The notes under the pieces: model-generated | What the model was told of the DNA's origin: nothing | What the model saw: the letters and a program-made list of their open reading frames with translations, nothing else | The model's database searches: none | NCBI GenBank assembly: GCA_043747445.1 | Contig: JAYTPB010000068.1 | Location: 1-64,000, forward strand | From: Aquisediminimonas sp043747445 | GTDB lineage: Bacteria; Pseudomonadota; Alphaproteobacteria; Sphingomonadales; Sphingomonadaceae | DNA length: 64,000 nt | Direction of reading: 5' to 3' | Shown here: piece after piece, positions 1-8,121 of the stretch | Numbering within the stretch: the stretch's first letter is position 1 | How the letters are laid out: each line of letters begins with the position of its first letter | Translations under genes and position numbers: made by a program

Positions 1-20
1 CATATTGGGTCATTCTTTAC

Positions 21-178
21 TCCCTCTCCCCTTCAGGGGAGAGGGCCGGGGAGAGGGGGAGTTCCCAATCCATCGGCCCTATTTTGTTAACGAGGACAGT
101 CCCCTCTCCAGTTTGGCGGGTGGCTTGCCCCCGGCAAACCACCAACCTACACTCCTCTCCCCTGAAGGGGAGAGGGAA
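21..178. repeat. Palindromic repeat element abutting the glyS stop codon
   Basis: Two GGGGAGAGGG-type hairpins (near 21-60 and 151-178) enclose a central stretch with another hairpin built from GGCGGGTGGC and its complement near 114-141. The right arm ends directly beside the glyS stop codon (179-181, minus strand). The structure is that of a REP/REPIN-like element: two inverted palindromes with a short spacer. It belongs to the same family as the element between glyQ and glyS at 2658-2774. It may act as a transcript-end structure for glyS; that role is inferred. Confidence 0.75.
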
Positions 179-2653
179 CTATCCTTCAATCTTTGAGAAA
201 TCGGCCACGCGGTGCACCGCGCTTACGAACCGTTCGAGCAATCCTATCCTATACGCCCGCTTTTGCGGGTCGGGATCATTGACCATCACGCCCTCAAAGA
301 ACGCATCTATCGGCGCGCGCAGGGTGGAGAGTGCCGACATCGCGCCCTCGAAATCCTCAGCAGTAATCGCGGCGGTCGCCAGCGGTTCAGCGGCGTCGAG
401 CGCGGTCTCCAAAGCCAATTCCTCCCCGGCACGGGGAGGGGAACCATCCGCAGGATGGTGGAGGGGCACCCGCAGTTTTTCCTGAACGTCTGACGGAGAA
501 ACTCCCTCACCCTGCCCCTCCACCAGCTTCGCTGGTTCCCCTCCCCCGGAGGGGGAGGATTTAAGGATATTGCCCGCGCGCTTATACCCGGCGAGCAGGT
601 TCGCACCCGCGTCAGTCCCTACAAACGCCTGCAAAGCCTTCACCCGCGCGAGCAGACGGACAAGATCATCCTCGCCGCCGAGAGCGAAGACCGCATCGAT
701 GAGGTCGTAGCGAACACCCGCTTCACGTTGCTGGACTTTGAGGCGGTCGGCGAAGAATGGCAACCAACCCTCTTCAATGTCGTTATAGCCAGCCCATTTT
801 ATTAAACCCCCATCATCATCGGATAACTCGTCAATAACGGGAGCTTCACGATCAAAAGGATTTACTGATCGATCCCACAAAATGAACCAATCATCGATAA
901 GCTGATCTTCTTCTTCGTTCGACCATTGTGAGCTGTCCACAAAGTCCACCTGAGCATCGGGCCGACGATATAATCGACCGTTCGCTCCTGCCTGCTCCAG
1001 ATAGTTTGTTGCAGATTTCCAAATGATATCTAACAAAGAGGCACGGATCAAATTGTCAATGACGAGCGCGTTAACGGAAAGAACGGCTCGTCGCAGAGCG
1101 TAAGGATCCTTCGATCCCGTTGGCTTAGCGTCAATCGCAAAAAAACCAGCAATCGTATCCAGCTTATCCGCCAAACTCACCGCCACCGTTACGGGCGCGG
1201 TGGGGACGTCGTCGCCCTGCCCGACGGGCTTGTAATGATCGCGGATCGCGTCGGCGATGGCGTCGCCGTGCCCCTGCGCGCGGGCGTAATAGCCGCCCAT
1301 GATGCCCTGAAGCTCTGGGAATTCACCGACCATCCCAGTGACGAGATCAGCCTTGCACAGGCGGGCTGCGGTTTCGGCGAGGGTGGCTAAATCCTCCCCG
1401 CTCCGGGGAGGGGAACCATCCGCAGGATGGTGGAGGGGCACCCGCAGTTTTTCCTGAACGTCTGACGGTGTGACACCTTCACTGTGCCCCTCCACCAGCT
1501 TCGCTGGTTCCCCTCCCCTTGCCGGGGAGGATTTAATTACCCCACTCTCAACCAACCACCGCGCCAGCTTCGCCACGCGCTCGACCTTATCGGCAACCGT
1601 ACCCAATTTCTCATGAAATACAATCTGCGAAAGCTTCGCCGCCTGATCCTCTAGGCGCACCTTCAAATCCTGTTCCCAGAAGAACTTCGCATCCGAAAGC
1701 CGCGCGGCGAGCACTTTTTCATTGCCCGCGATCACGGTCGCGCCACCGTCACTCGGCTCAAGGTTCGCGGTGCAGACGAACGCATTGGCGAGCTTGCCCG
1801 TGCTATCCCTACAGATGAAATATTTCTGGTTGACCCGCGCGGTAAGCTGAATGACCTCCTCAGGAACGCTCAGGAAAGCCGGATCAAACCGCCCCAGCAT
1901 CGGCACCGGCCATTCAGTCAGGCCCGCATTTTCCGCGACCAAGCCTTCATCGGGCACAAGCATAAGGCCAGCCGCGCTCGCCGCTTTTTCAGCGCCAGCG
2001 CGGATGATCGCGCGGCGTTCGTCTTGATCAACGATCACATGGGCCGCGCGCAGCTTCATCGCATAGTCCGCCGCGTTGCCGATGGTGATCAGGCCGCTGT
2101 GATGGAAGCGGTGCCCGGTGGTGGTGGAACCCGCAGAAATCTCAGGAAGTTTACACGGCACAACCTCATCACCAAGCAGCGCGATGATCCCCTGCAAAGG
2201 CCGCACCCAGCGCAGGCTTTCAGTCGAAGCCGAGGCATCACCCCAACGCATGGATTTGGGCCAAGGGAAGGCGCGGATGATCGCGGGGATCGCTTCGGCG
2301 AGAACATCCGCCGTCTTGCGACCGGGCTTTTCGACCACCGCGAAGTAAATGCCGTCGCGCTCCTCAAGCTGATCCTGCGTCAACCCGGTTTTGCGCAAGA
2401 AGCCCTCAAGCGCTTGCGGCGGGGCGGAGGTTTTCGGCCCCTTGGTTTCTTCGCTGACGGCGGCGGTTTCAAGTGGCAACCCACGCGCGATCAGCGCGAG
2501 CCGACGCGGCGTGGCATAGGTCTCCACTGTCTCCACTTTAAGTCCAGCCTTGGCCAATTCCTCGCCAAACAGCCGCGCGAGATCAGCCCGCGCCTTATCC
2601 TGCATCCGCGCAGGAATTTCTTCGGAGCGGAGTTCTAATAAAAAATCTGTCAT
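179..2653 (-). CDS. glyS: Glycine-tRNA ligase beta subunit with in-frame repeat insertions
   Basis: Beta subunit of the heterotetrameric bacterial glycyl-tRNA synthetase, which charges tRNA-Gly with GlyQ. The N-terminus (DFLLELRSEEIPARM) and the FFADRLKVQ and DLIDAVFAL segments are typical of the family. At 824 residues it is well above the usual roughly 690. Two 48-residue segments (about 374-421 and 698-745) are translated copies of a palindromic DNA repeat; both read SSP..GGEPAKLVEG then SDVQEKLRVP then DGSPPR.GE. A third unusual acidic stretch (about residues 545-625) also lengthens it. The reading frame stays open throughout, so the gene is probably functional. ATG at 2653 follows a GGGAGAGGG Shine-Dalgarno that lies inside the upstream repeat element. 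glyQ lies upstream on the same strand. Confidence 0.95.
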   Translation of the reverse strand: MTDFLLELRSEEIPARMQDKARADLARLFGEELAKAGLKVETVETYATPRRLALIARGLPLETAAVSEETKGPKTSAPPQALEGFLRKTGLTQDQLEERDGIYFAVVEKPGRKTADVLAEAIPAIIRAFPWPKSMRWGDASASTESLRWVRPLQGIIALLGDEVVPCKLPEISAGSTTTGHRFHHSGLITIGNAADYAMKLRAAHVIVDQDERRAIIRAGAEKAASAAGLMLVPDEGLVAENAGLTEWPVPMLGRFDPAFLSVPEEVIQLTARVNQKYFICRDSTGKLANAFVCTANLEPSDGGATVIAGNEKVLAARLSDAKFFWEQDLKVRLEDQAAKLSQIVFHEKLGTVADKVERVAKLARWLVESGVIKSSPARGGEPAKLVEGHSEGVTPSDVQEKLRVPLHHPADGSPPRSGEDLATLAETAARLCKADLVTGMVGEFPELQGIMGGYYARAQGHGDAIADAIRDHYKPVGQGDDVPTAPVTVAVSLADKLDTIAGFFAIDAKPTGSKDPYALRRAVLSVNALVIDNLIRASLLDIIWKSATNYLEQAGANGRLYRRPDAQVDFVDSSQWSNEEEDQLIDDWFILWDRSVNPFDREAPVIDELSDDDGGLIKWAGYNDIEEGWLPFFADRLKVQQREAGVRYDLIDAVFALGGEDDLVRLLARVKALQAFVGTDAGANLLAGYKRAGNILKSSPSGGGEPAKLVEGQGEGVSPSDVQEKLRVPLHHPADGSPPRAGEELALETALDAAEPLATAAITAEDFEGAMSALSTLRAPIDAFFEGVMVNDPDPQKRAYRIGLLERFVSAVHRVADFSKIEG
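419..560. repeat. REPIN-like palindromic element inside glyS, copy 2
   Basis: About 142 bp with inverted arms. Each arm carries a small hairpin: ACCATCC-gca-GGATGGT on the left and ACCAGC-ttc-GCTGGT on the right, flanked by GGGGAGGGGA and GGAGGGGCA boxes. The element is translated in frame as part of glyS (about residues 698-745). It shares a long block with the copy at 1390-1533, including the spacer TTTTTCCTGAACGTCTGACG. Confidence 0.85.
1390..1533. repeat. REPIN-like palindromic element inside glyS, copy 1
   Basis: A 144-bp element of the same family as 419-560, in the same orientation. The outer boxes are inverted (ATCCTCCCCG at the left, CGGGGAGGAT at the right). The length is a multiple of three, and the translated frame (about residues 374-421 of GlyS) has no stop. 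The internal part between the two hairpins differs from copy 2 by a short diverged stretch, which suggests separate insertions or drift after duplication. Confidence 0.85.
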
Positions 2654-2657
2654 GCAG

Positions 2658-2774
2658 CCCTCTCCCTAAAGGGGAGAGGGACAGGCGCGCAGCGCCAGGG
2701 AGAGGGGCCGCAATAAACCGCCCCCTCTCCCGGCATCGCTTCGCTCAGCCACCCTCTCCCCTTTAGGGAGAGGG
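2658..2774. repeat. Palindromic element filling the glyQ-glyS gap
   Basis: Perfect 23-bp inverted repeats at 2658-2680 and 2752-2774, each itself palindromic (CCCTCTCC..GGAGAGGG), enclose about 70 bp with further inverted boxes. The element takes up nearly all of the intergenic region. On the minus strand its proximal arm reads TTTAGGGAGAGGG four bases before the glyS ATG, so it supplies the ribosome binding site. Confidence 0.85.
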
Positions 2775-2792
2775 AAAAATCACGCACGCCCA

Positions 2793-3680
2793 TCACGCCG
2801 CCCACCCGTTCTTTTCCATCCACGCCTGACAGCTTCCCTTCGCGAGATCGCGGACGCGGCCCATGTAGCTGGCGCGTTCTTGCACGCTGATCACGCCGCG
2901 CGCTTGGAGGAGGTTGAACAGGTGGCTCGCCTCAATCGCCTGATCATAAGCCGCAAGCGGAACGCCCGCATCAAGGCAGCGCTTGCACTCGGCCTCGGCC
3001 TTACCGAACCCGTCGAACAGCGACGCCGTGTCCGCGACCTCAAAATTATAGGTGCTGAATTCGACCTCATTCTTCAAAAACACTTCGCGGTAGCTGACGC
3101 CCGGAAGTCCATTTTTGGGATCATTGAACCGCAGATCATAAACGCTATCGACGCCCTGAATATACATTGCCAGCCGCTCAAGCCCGTAGGTCAGTTCGCC
3201 CGCAACGGGTTTGCAATCAAAGCCGCCCATTTGTTGGAAATAAGTGAACTGCGTCACCTCCATACCGTCGCACCAGACTTCCCAGCCTAGCCCCCACGCG
3301 CCGAGCGTTGGCGACTCCCAATCATCCTCAACAAAGCGGATATCATGCTTGCGCGGGTCAATCCCGATGGCATCAAGGCTGCCGAGATACAGCTCTTGTA
3401 GGTTCGGCGGCGATGGCTTCATAATCACCTGATATTGGTAATAATGCTGGAGCCGGTTTGGATTTTCGCCGTAGCGCCCGTCGGTTGGGCGGCGGCTCGG
3501 CTGGACATAGGCCGCATTCCAATGATCGGGGCCAAGCGCGCGCAGCGTCGTCGCGGGATGAAACGTGCCCGCGCCCATCCGCATGTCATAGGGCTGAAGA
3601 ATGACGCAGCCCTGCGCGCCCCAATAGGCGTGGAGCGTCAGAATCAGGTCTTGAAAACTAAGGCTTTTGGCGTCCGACAT
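2793..3680 (-). CDS. glyQ: Glycine-tRNA ligase alpha subunit
   Basis: Class II aminoacyl-tRNA synthetase catalytic subunit that activates glycine and works with GlyS. At 295 residues it has normal length. Family landmarks include FQDLILTLHAYW and GCVILQPYDM near the N-terminus, then MRMGAGTFHPATTLRALGP, QHYYQYQVIMKPSP and DDWESPTLGAWGLGWEVW. The ATG at 3680 starts a typical N-terminus. It is the first gene of a glyQ-glyS operon on the minus strand, separated from glyS by a repeat element. A divergent TraB-like gene starts about 90 bp away. Confidence 0.97.
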   Translation of the reverse strand: MSDAKSLSFQDLILTLHAYWGAQGCVILQPYDMRMGAGTFHPATTLRALGPDHWNAAYVQPSRRPTDGRYGENPNRLQHYYQYQVIMKPSPPNLQELYLGSLDAIGIDPRKHDIRFVEDDWESPTLGAWGLGWEVWCDGMEVTQFTYFQQMGGFDCKPVAGELTYGLERLAMYIQGVDSVYDLRFNDPKNGLPGVSYREVFLKNEVEFSTYNFEVADTASLFDGFGKAEAECKRCLDAGVPLAAYDQAIEASHLFNLLQARGVISVQERASYMGRVRDLAKGSCQAWMEKNGWAA

Positions 3681-3771
3681 GGCGGCAGGCCTTGGCTTAA
3701 CCTCACGCGGGCGTCAACGGTTGATCGGATCAGCCATTGAAGTTTGCGCCAAAAACGACGACATAGCGCCC

Positions 3772-4677
3772 ATGAAACATAAATCACTTTTCGCAGCGCT
3801 TGGGTGCGCGCTTCTTCTTTCAACCGCTACTGTGTCATGTGCCAAGCCCGCACCAACCAAGGCCCCAGCCGCCGCCAAACCCGCGATGTGGAAACTGGCC
3901 GATGCAGATACCACCATCTATCTCTTCGGCACGATCCATGTGCTGCCAGCGGATTATGAGTGGCGCACCGTGGCCTTTGATGCAGCCGCCGCCAAAGCTG
4001 ATACGCTGGTGCTTGAAGTGGCTGACCTTGGCGATAACGCGAAAACGGCTGAGATATTCACCCGCCTCGCGATGTCACCAAACCTGCCGCCCGTGCTTGA
4101 CCGTGTGCCTGCTGATAAACGCCCCGGCCTGAAGACGCTTATTGATAAGGTGGGTTTTCCGGCGGCATCCTTGGCGCAGTTTGAAAGCTGGGCCGTGGCG
4201 ATCACGCTTGCCGGCGGGATGCTCAAGGATCTTGATCTTAGCCCCGATAACGGCGTTGAGCGCAAGCTGACCGAGCAATTCACCGCCGCTAAGAAACCCA
4301 TTATCGGTCTTGAAACCTCTGAGCTTCAACTTGGCATTTTCGATAAACTCCCTCAACCTGCACAAGATATGTTCTTGGCTGGCTTGGCTGATGAAGTCGC
4401 CGATCCCAAGGCCGAATTCGATGCGATGCTCGGCGCGTGGGCGAAGGGAGACAATAAGGCCATCGCGAAGACTTTTGATGATGAGCTTCGCCAATCACCT
4501 GAACTGACCGATGCGCTGTTGCGCAATCGCAATGCAAACTGGACGGCGTGGCTCGCCAAGCGGCTTGATACGCCGGGTACGGTGATGGTTGCCGTAGGTG
4601 CGGGGCATTTGGCGGGCGTGGATTCGGTGCAGGGGATGCTTGCCAAAAAAGGCTTGAAAGTGACGCGGGTTCAGTGA
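3772..4677 (+). CDS. TraB/GumN family protein
   Basis: A 301-residue exported protein of the TraB/GumN (PF01963) family, whose biochemical role is poorly defined; some members are proposed metallo-hydrolases. It starts with a signal peptide (MKHKSLFAALGCALLLSTA) and a cysteine at VSC, so a lipoprotein is possible although the lipobox is not canonical. The family motif GTIHVLP follows the segment MWKLADADTTIYLF, and the C-terminus carries GAGHLAGVDSV. The ATG at 3772 is preferred over a longer frame from 3667 because it places the signal peptide at the N-terminus. Its stop overlaps the start of the PhzF gene by four bases, so the two are probably translationally coupled. Confidence 0.85.
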   Translation: MKHKSLFAALGCALLLSTATVSCAKPAPTKAPAAAKPAMWKLADADTTIYLFGTIHVLPADYEWRTVAFDAAAAKADTLVLEVADLGDNAKTAEIFTRLAMSPNLPPVLDRVPADKRPGLKTLIDKVGFPAASLAQFESWAVAITLAGGMLKDLDLSPDNGVERKLTEQFTAAKKPIIGLETSELQLGIFDKLPQPAQDMFLAGLADEVADPKAEFDAMLGAWAKGDNKAIAKTFDDELRQSPELTDALLRNRNANWTAWLAKRLDTPGTVMVAVGAGHLAGVDSVQGMLAKKGLKVTRVQ

Positions 4678-5528
4678 GCCGCGAACGCCCATTCAAGCAG
4701 GTTGATGTTTTCACATCGGTGCCGCTGCTTGGTAATCCAGTCGCGGTCGTGCTTGACGCGTTAGGGATGACTGACGCTGACATGCAGGCGTTTGCCAATT
4801 GGACGAACCTTTCCGAAACCACCTTCGTCTTGCCGCCAACCCAGGCGGGCGCGGATTATGCCGTGCGGATTTTTACCCCGCGCAATGAGCTTGTCTTTGC
4901 CGGGCATCCGACGCTTGGCACCGCGCACGCGGTCATTGAGGCAGGGATTGCTGCGCCAAAGAATGGCAAGATCATTCAACAGTGTAAACTTGGGCTGATT
5001 GAGGTGAGCGTTGGCGACACTGGCCTTTCGCTCAAAATGCCGCCGAACACAGTGACACCTGCGCCCGATCCGGCTGCGCTCGCGACGGCTTTGAAGGTCG
5101 CGAACTTCGGCAAAGGCGCGCCCCAAGTCGTCGATGTCGGGCCGCACTGGGTGATTGCCGAACTTGATACGGTCGAGGCGGTCGAAACGCTGACGCCCGA
5201 TCTGCCAGAGCTTGCCGCCTATGACCGTGCGCATCATACAACTGGTATCACGCTGTTTGCGGTGGTGAGCGACAGTGAAATCATCGTCCGCACCTTTGCC
5301 CCGCTTGATGGCATCGCCGAAGATCCCGTGTGCGGCAGCGGCAACGGAGCGCTTGCCGCTTATCGCCTGCACAGCGACGCAATCAAAGCTGGTGACCGCT
5401 ACCTCGCCTCACAAGGCCGACAGGTCGGTCGCAATGGTAAAGTCCACATCCGTATTGACGGCAGCGACATTCACGTCGGCGGCGATTGCGTGACCGTGCT
5501 TGAAGGTATGTTCCGGCAGGAGAAATAG
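4674..5528 (+). CDS. PhzF family isomerase-like protein
   Basis: A 284-residue member of the PhzF phenazine-biosynthesis-like family (diaminopimelate-epimerase fold), usually cytoplasmic and of unknown substrate outside phenazine producers. Visible motifs are LLGNPVAVVLDA, NLSETTFVLPP with the conserved glutamate near residue 49, FAGHPTLGTAHAV, and EDPVCGSGNGALAAY at about 216-230. The likely start is a GTG at 4674 in a GTGA overlap with the preceding stop codon. No phenazine genes lie nearby, so a role in phenazine synthesis is not implied. Confidence 0.88.
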   Translation: MSRERPFKQVDVFTSVPLLGNPVAVVLDALGMTDADMQAFANWTNLSETTFVLPPTQAGADYAVRIFTPRNELVFAGHPTLGTAHAVIEAGIAAPKNGKIIQQCKLGLIEVSVGDTGLSLKMPPNTVTPAPDPAALATALKVANFGKGAPQVVDVGPHWVIAELDTVEAVETLTPDLPELAAYDRAHHTTGITLFAVVSDSEIIVRTFAPLDGIAEDPVCGSGNGALAAYRLHSDAIKAGDRYLASQGRQVGRNGKVHIRIDGSDIHVGGDCVTVLEGMFRQEK

Positions 5529-5538
5529 AGGATATGTT

Positions 5539-5911
5539 CCGTTCAGGCTGAGCTTGTCGAAGCCTTCCCTTCTTCTTTCTTATGCGAACCGCGCGCTAAC
5601 GATTGGATCATTGCCCAATCACCCCTTATCAAAGCCAGCTTCTTTGCGCGTGACCAGCCTTTTAACTTGCGCTCGGCTTCCAGCGCCTCAAGCCGTGTCT
5701 GAAAATTTTCTGACCAGACGAGCTTCACTGGTAATCGGGTTTGCGTGTACCCGGGTATAGCCCCGCTTTCATGTTGACTAATGCGTCGCTCAAGACTGTC
5801 GGTGTGGCCAACATAAAATGTCTGGTTAGCGCAATGAAGCATATAGACCCAAAAACTCATCGTCAGGGTGTAAAGGAAAAGGGAAGGCTTCGACAAGCTC
5901 AGCCTGAACGG
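5539..5911. mobile_element. Candidate cassette: GIY-YIG gene between 33-bp inverted repeats
   Basis: Positions 5539-5571 and 5879-5911 are perfect 33-bp inverted repeats containing TTCAGGCTGAGCTTGTCGAA, a sequence I recall as a frequent dispersed repeat in sphingomonads and other proteobacteria. The GIY-YIG frame fills the space between them, and its stop codon lies inside the left arm. A shortened copy of the arm (AAGCCTTCCCTTTCC) sits at about 5964-5978. The layout resembles a non-autonomous or nuclease-linked repeat unit. No target-site duplication is obvious. Confidence 0.6.
5543..5860 (-). CDS. GIY-YIG nuclease family protein (UPF0213/YhbQ-like)
   Basis: A 105-residue single-domain protein with a GIY-YIG nuclease core: FWVYMLHC and FYVGHTDSLERRISQH give the paired tyrosines and the catalytic arginine region, and LEAERKLKGWSRAKK carries the conserved glutamate. 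Such proteins cut or bind DNA, but cellular roles are mostly unknown. I chose the ATG at 5860 (MSFWVYML); the frame can be extended into the flanking repeat. The last codons (KASTSSA) are encoded by the left inverted repeat. It lies opposite to its neighbours phzF-like and crcB, as expected for an inserted unit. Confidence 0.82.
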   Translation of the reverse strand: MSFWVYMLHCANQTFYVGHTDSLERRISQHESGAIPGYTQTRLPVKLVWSENFQTRLEALEAERKLKGWSRAKKLALIRGDWAMIQSLARGSHKKEEGKASTSSA

Positions 5912-6014
5912 TTTGGGGTTTGGAGTTGTAAAAACTCCATTCGGCTTTGGCCCAGCAAGCTACTATCAAAGCCTTCCCTTTCCCATTTCCTCCAACCCAG
6001 CTAAGGCCACGCCC

Positions 6015-6377
6015 ATGAACCCTATATTCCCTGTAATGGCTGGCGGCGCGATTGGCGCGGCGCTGCGCTATCTCGCTAGTTTGGCGCTCGCTGGGCGAAG
6101 CAGCTTTCCGTTTGCTACGCTTGCCGTCAACCTGATTGGTGGCTTCGCAATGGGCTTGCTTGCTGCACTCGTCCTGCGCGGCGTGGCAAGCGAAGGCGTT
6201 CGCCTGTTCGTCGGCGTTGGCATTCTTGGTGGTTTCACCACCTTCTCAGCATTCAGCCTTGAAAGTTTCCAAATGATCGAACGTGGACAAATGGCGATGG
6301 CGGCGGGTTACGCAGTCGCTTCGGTCGTGGGATCAATCGCCGCACTCGCGCTCGGTTTCGCGGTGGCACGCACATGA
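6015..6377 (+). CDS. crcB: Fluoride exporter CrcB/FluC
   Basis: A 120-residue inner-membrane fluoride channel that works as a dual-topology dimer and exports fluoride. The family motifs GGAIGAALRY near the start and GILGGFTTFSAFSLE in the middle are present, with about four hydrophobic segments. The ATG at 6015 is chosen because the upstream extension has no membrane character. It opens a run of tightly coupled genes: the stop codon overlaps the rluC-like start by four bases (ATGA). I see no fluoride riboswitch upstream. Confidence 0.92.
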   Translation: MNPIFPVMAGGAIGAALRYLASLALAGRSSFPFATLAVNLIGGFAMGLLAALVLRGVASEGVRLFVGVGILGGFTTFSAFSLESFQMIERGQMAMAAGYAVASVVGSIAALALGFAVART

Positions 6378-7516
6378 GCGACGCCGTCCGCACCTTCACC
6401 GTAAAGCCCGATGATGACGGCATTCGCCTTGATCGCTGGTTCAAGCGCAACCTGCCCGATGCGAGTTTCAACCTTGTGTCACGCTGGGCACGCACTGGTC
6501 AACTCCGCGTGGACGGGAAGCGCGCCACGCCGGGTGATCGGATCGAGGCGGGTCAAAGCATCCGCGTGCCCCCGGCTGAGGCCGCACCCACGCCCGAAAA
6601 TGCGTCGGTGCGCCCGCCTCGGCCAAAGAAGCAGCGCCCCGAACTGAGCGAAGATGAAACCGCATTCGCCGAAAGCCTTGTGATCTATAAGGATGACGCA
6701 GCACTCGTGCTTAACAAGCCACCCGGCCTCGCGACGCAGGGCGGCACCAAAACCGATGAGCATGTTGACCGCTTGCTTGACGCGCTATGGTTTGAGATCG
6801 ACGGGCGGCCAAAGCTTGTCCACCGACTTGACAAGGATACCAGCGGCGCGCTCTTGATTGCGCGCAAGGCCAGTTCCGCCGCGCATTTCGCCAAGGCCTT
6901 TTCAAGCCGTACCGCGCGCAAGGTCTATTGGGCCATCGTCGTTGGCGTGCCCGAAATCCATGACGGCATGGTCGAGCTGCCAATCTCAAAGCAACCCGGC
7001 AGCGGCGGCGAGAAAATGCACGTTGATCAGAAGGAAGGCAGCCCCGCGCGCACCCGCTACCGCGTGATTGAACGCGCGGGCAATACCGCCGCTTGGGTTG
7101 AGCTTCAGCCCTTCACCGGGCGTACGCATCAGCTCCGCGTCCATATGGCGGCAATTGGTCATCCAATTGTCGGCGACGGCAAATACGGCCTGCGCGATGC
7201 GTTCCTGACAGGTACGATCAGCCGCAAAATGCACCTCCACGCGCGGCGCATCCGCGTTGATCATCCAACCGGCGGCGGGCAGATTGACGTGCGCGCTGAT
7301 CTGCCGCCCCATTTTGCCGAAACGCTCACTGATTTGGGTTTTGATGAGGCCAACGGTGATGCGCTGCTCCTCGATGAAGTGAAATTCAAAGACACTGCCG
7401 AGGGCAAAAAGCGCCTTGCCACCAACATCGCCAAATCGGCACGCAAGGAACGCAAGGGCGAACGGCGTGGGCGGAGCAGTTCGCCGCCTGCGCGCGGGAA
7501 GGGCAAGACGAAATAA
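6374..7516 (+). CDS. rluC: RluA/RluC family 23S rRNA pseudouridine synthase
   Basis: Converts uridines in large-subunit rRNA to pseudouridine. An S4 RNA-binding domain occupies residues 15-65 (GIRLDRWFKRNLPDA), followed by a charged linker and the catalytic domain, in which HRLDKDTSG (150-158) holds the catalytic aspartate. The tail from about residue 340 is very basic (KSARKERKGERRGR) and likely aids RNA contact. At 380 residues it is longer than E. coli RluC mainly because of this tail. The start overlaps crcB, and the stop TAA shares a base with the next ATG. The exact target uridines cannot be read from sequence, so the symbol is tentative. Confidence 0.9.
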   Translation: MSDAVRTFTVKPDDDGIRLDRWFKRNLPDASFNLVSRWARTGQLRVDGKRATPGDRIEAGQSIRVPPAEAAPTPENASVRPPRPKKQRPELSEDETAFAESLVIYKDDAALVLNKPPGLATQGGTKTDEHVDRLLDALWFEIDGRPKLVHRLDKDTSGALLIARKASSAAHFAKAFSSRTARKVYWAIVVGVPEIHDGMVELPISKQPGSGGEKMHVDQKEGSPARTRYRVIERAGNTAAWVELQPFTGRTHQLRVHMAAIGHPIVGDGKYGLRDAFLTGTISRKMHLHARRIRVDHPTGGGQIDVRADLPPHFAETLTDLGFDEANGDALLLDEVKFKDTAEGKKRLATNIAKSARKERKGERRGRSSSPPARGKGKTK

Positions 7517-8121
7517 TGCATCCCAATGCGGCCTTTCGCTGGGACGACCGTGATACCCTGCGCGGCTTTGCGCGTGAGATTGGTTTCGGGATGCTGTTCG
7601 CCGGAACGCCCGATGGCCCGCGTGTCGCGCATTTGCCGTTTGTGTTTCTGGATGATGACCGGATCGCGTTCCACACCGCGCGCGGCAACGGGATTGCCAA
7701 ACATCTGGACGGTGCCGAAGCGCTGTTCGTGGTCAACGGGCCCGACGCTTATATCAGCCCCGACTGGTACGAACTTGGCGGTGATCAGGTGCCGACATGG
7801 AATTACCTCGCGCTTGAAATGCAGGGTGTCGTGCGGCGGATGAGTGACGAGGCACTCACCGCGCAAGCCGATGCGCTGACCGCTGAACAAGAAGCCCGCC
7901 TCGCCCCGAAGCCCGAATGGACACGCCATAAAATGAGCGACGGGCTATTTGATAAAATGCGCGGCGCAATCATCGGCTTTGAAATGCGCGTGACCGCATG
8001 GCGCAGCACCGCCAAGCTTGGTCAAAACAAACCTCAGGAAGTGCGCAACCGTGTTGCCAATGCACTTGAAACCCACGGCCAAAAAGCAATGGCGCATTTA
8101 ATGCGTGAGCTTGGAAAATGA
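7516..8121 (+). CDS. FMN-binding PaiB-like protein
   Basis: A 201-residue member of the FMN-binding negative transcriptional regulator (PaiB) family with a split-barrel flavin fold. Characteristic parts are GFGMLFAG..GPRVAHLPFVF, NGIAKHL, GPDAYISPDWY and VPTWNYLALEMQGVV. PaiB in Bacillus is linked to repression of sporulation and protease genes; the function in Gram-negatives is not established. It sits in the middle of the crcB-to-ATP12 run, with a one-base overlap upstream and a four-base overlap downstream, so it is translationally coupled. Confidence 0.82.
   Translation: MHPNAAFRWDDRDTLRGFAREIGFGMLFAGTPDGPRVAHLPFVFLDDDRIAFHTARGNGIAKHLDGAEALFVVNGPDAYISPDWYELGGDQVPTWNYLALEMQGVVRRMSDEALTAQADALTAEQEARLAPKPEWTRHKMSDGLFDKMRGAIIGFEMRVTAWRSTAKLGQNKPQEVRNRVANALETHGQKAMAHLMRELGK

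Noticed and set aside
419..1533. Inteins or introns as an explanation for the GlyS inserts
   Set aside because: The segments are 48 residues with no splicing motifs or catalytic residues and are palindromic at DNA level, which fits repeat elements.
5912..6014. Fluoride riboswitch ahead of crcB
   Set aside because: The leader has a short GGAGTT/AACTCC hairpin but not the conserved pseudoknot elements of the fluoride aptamer.
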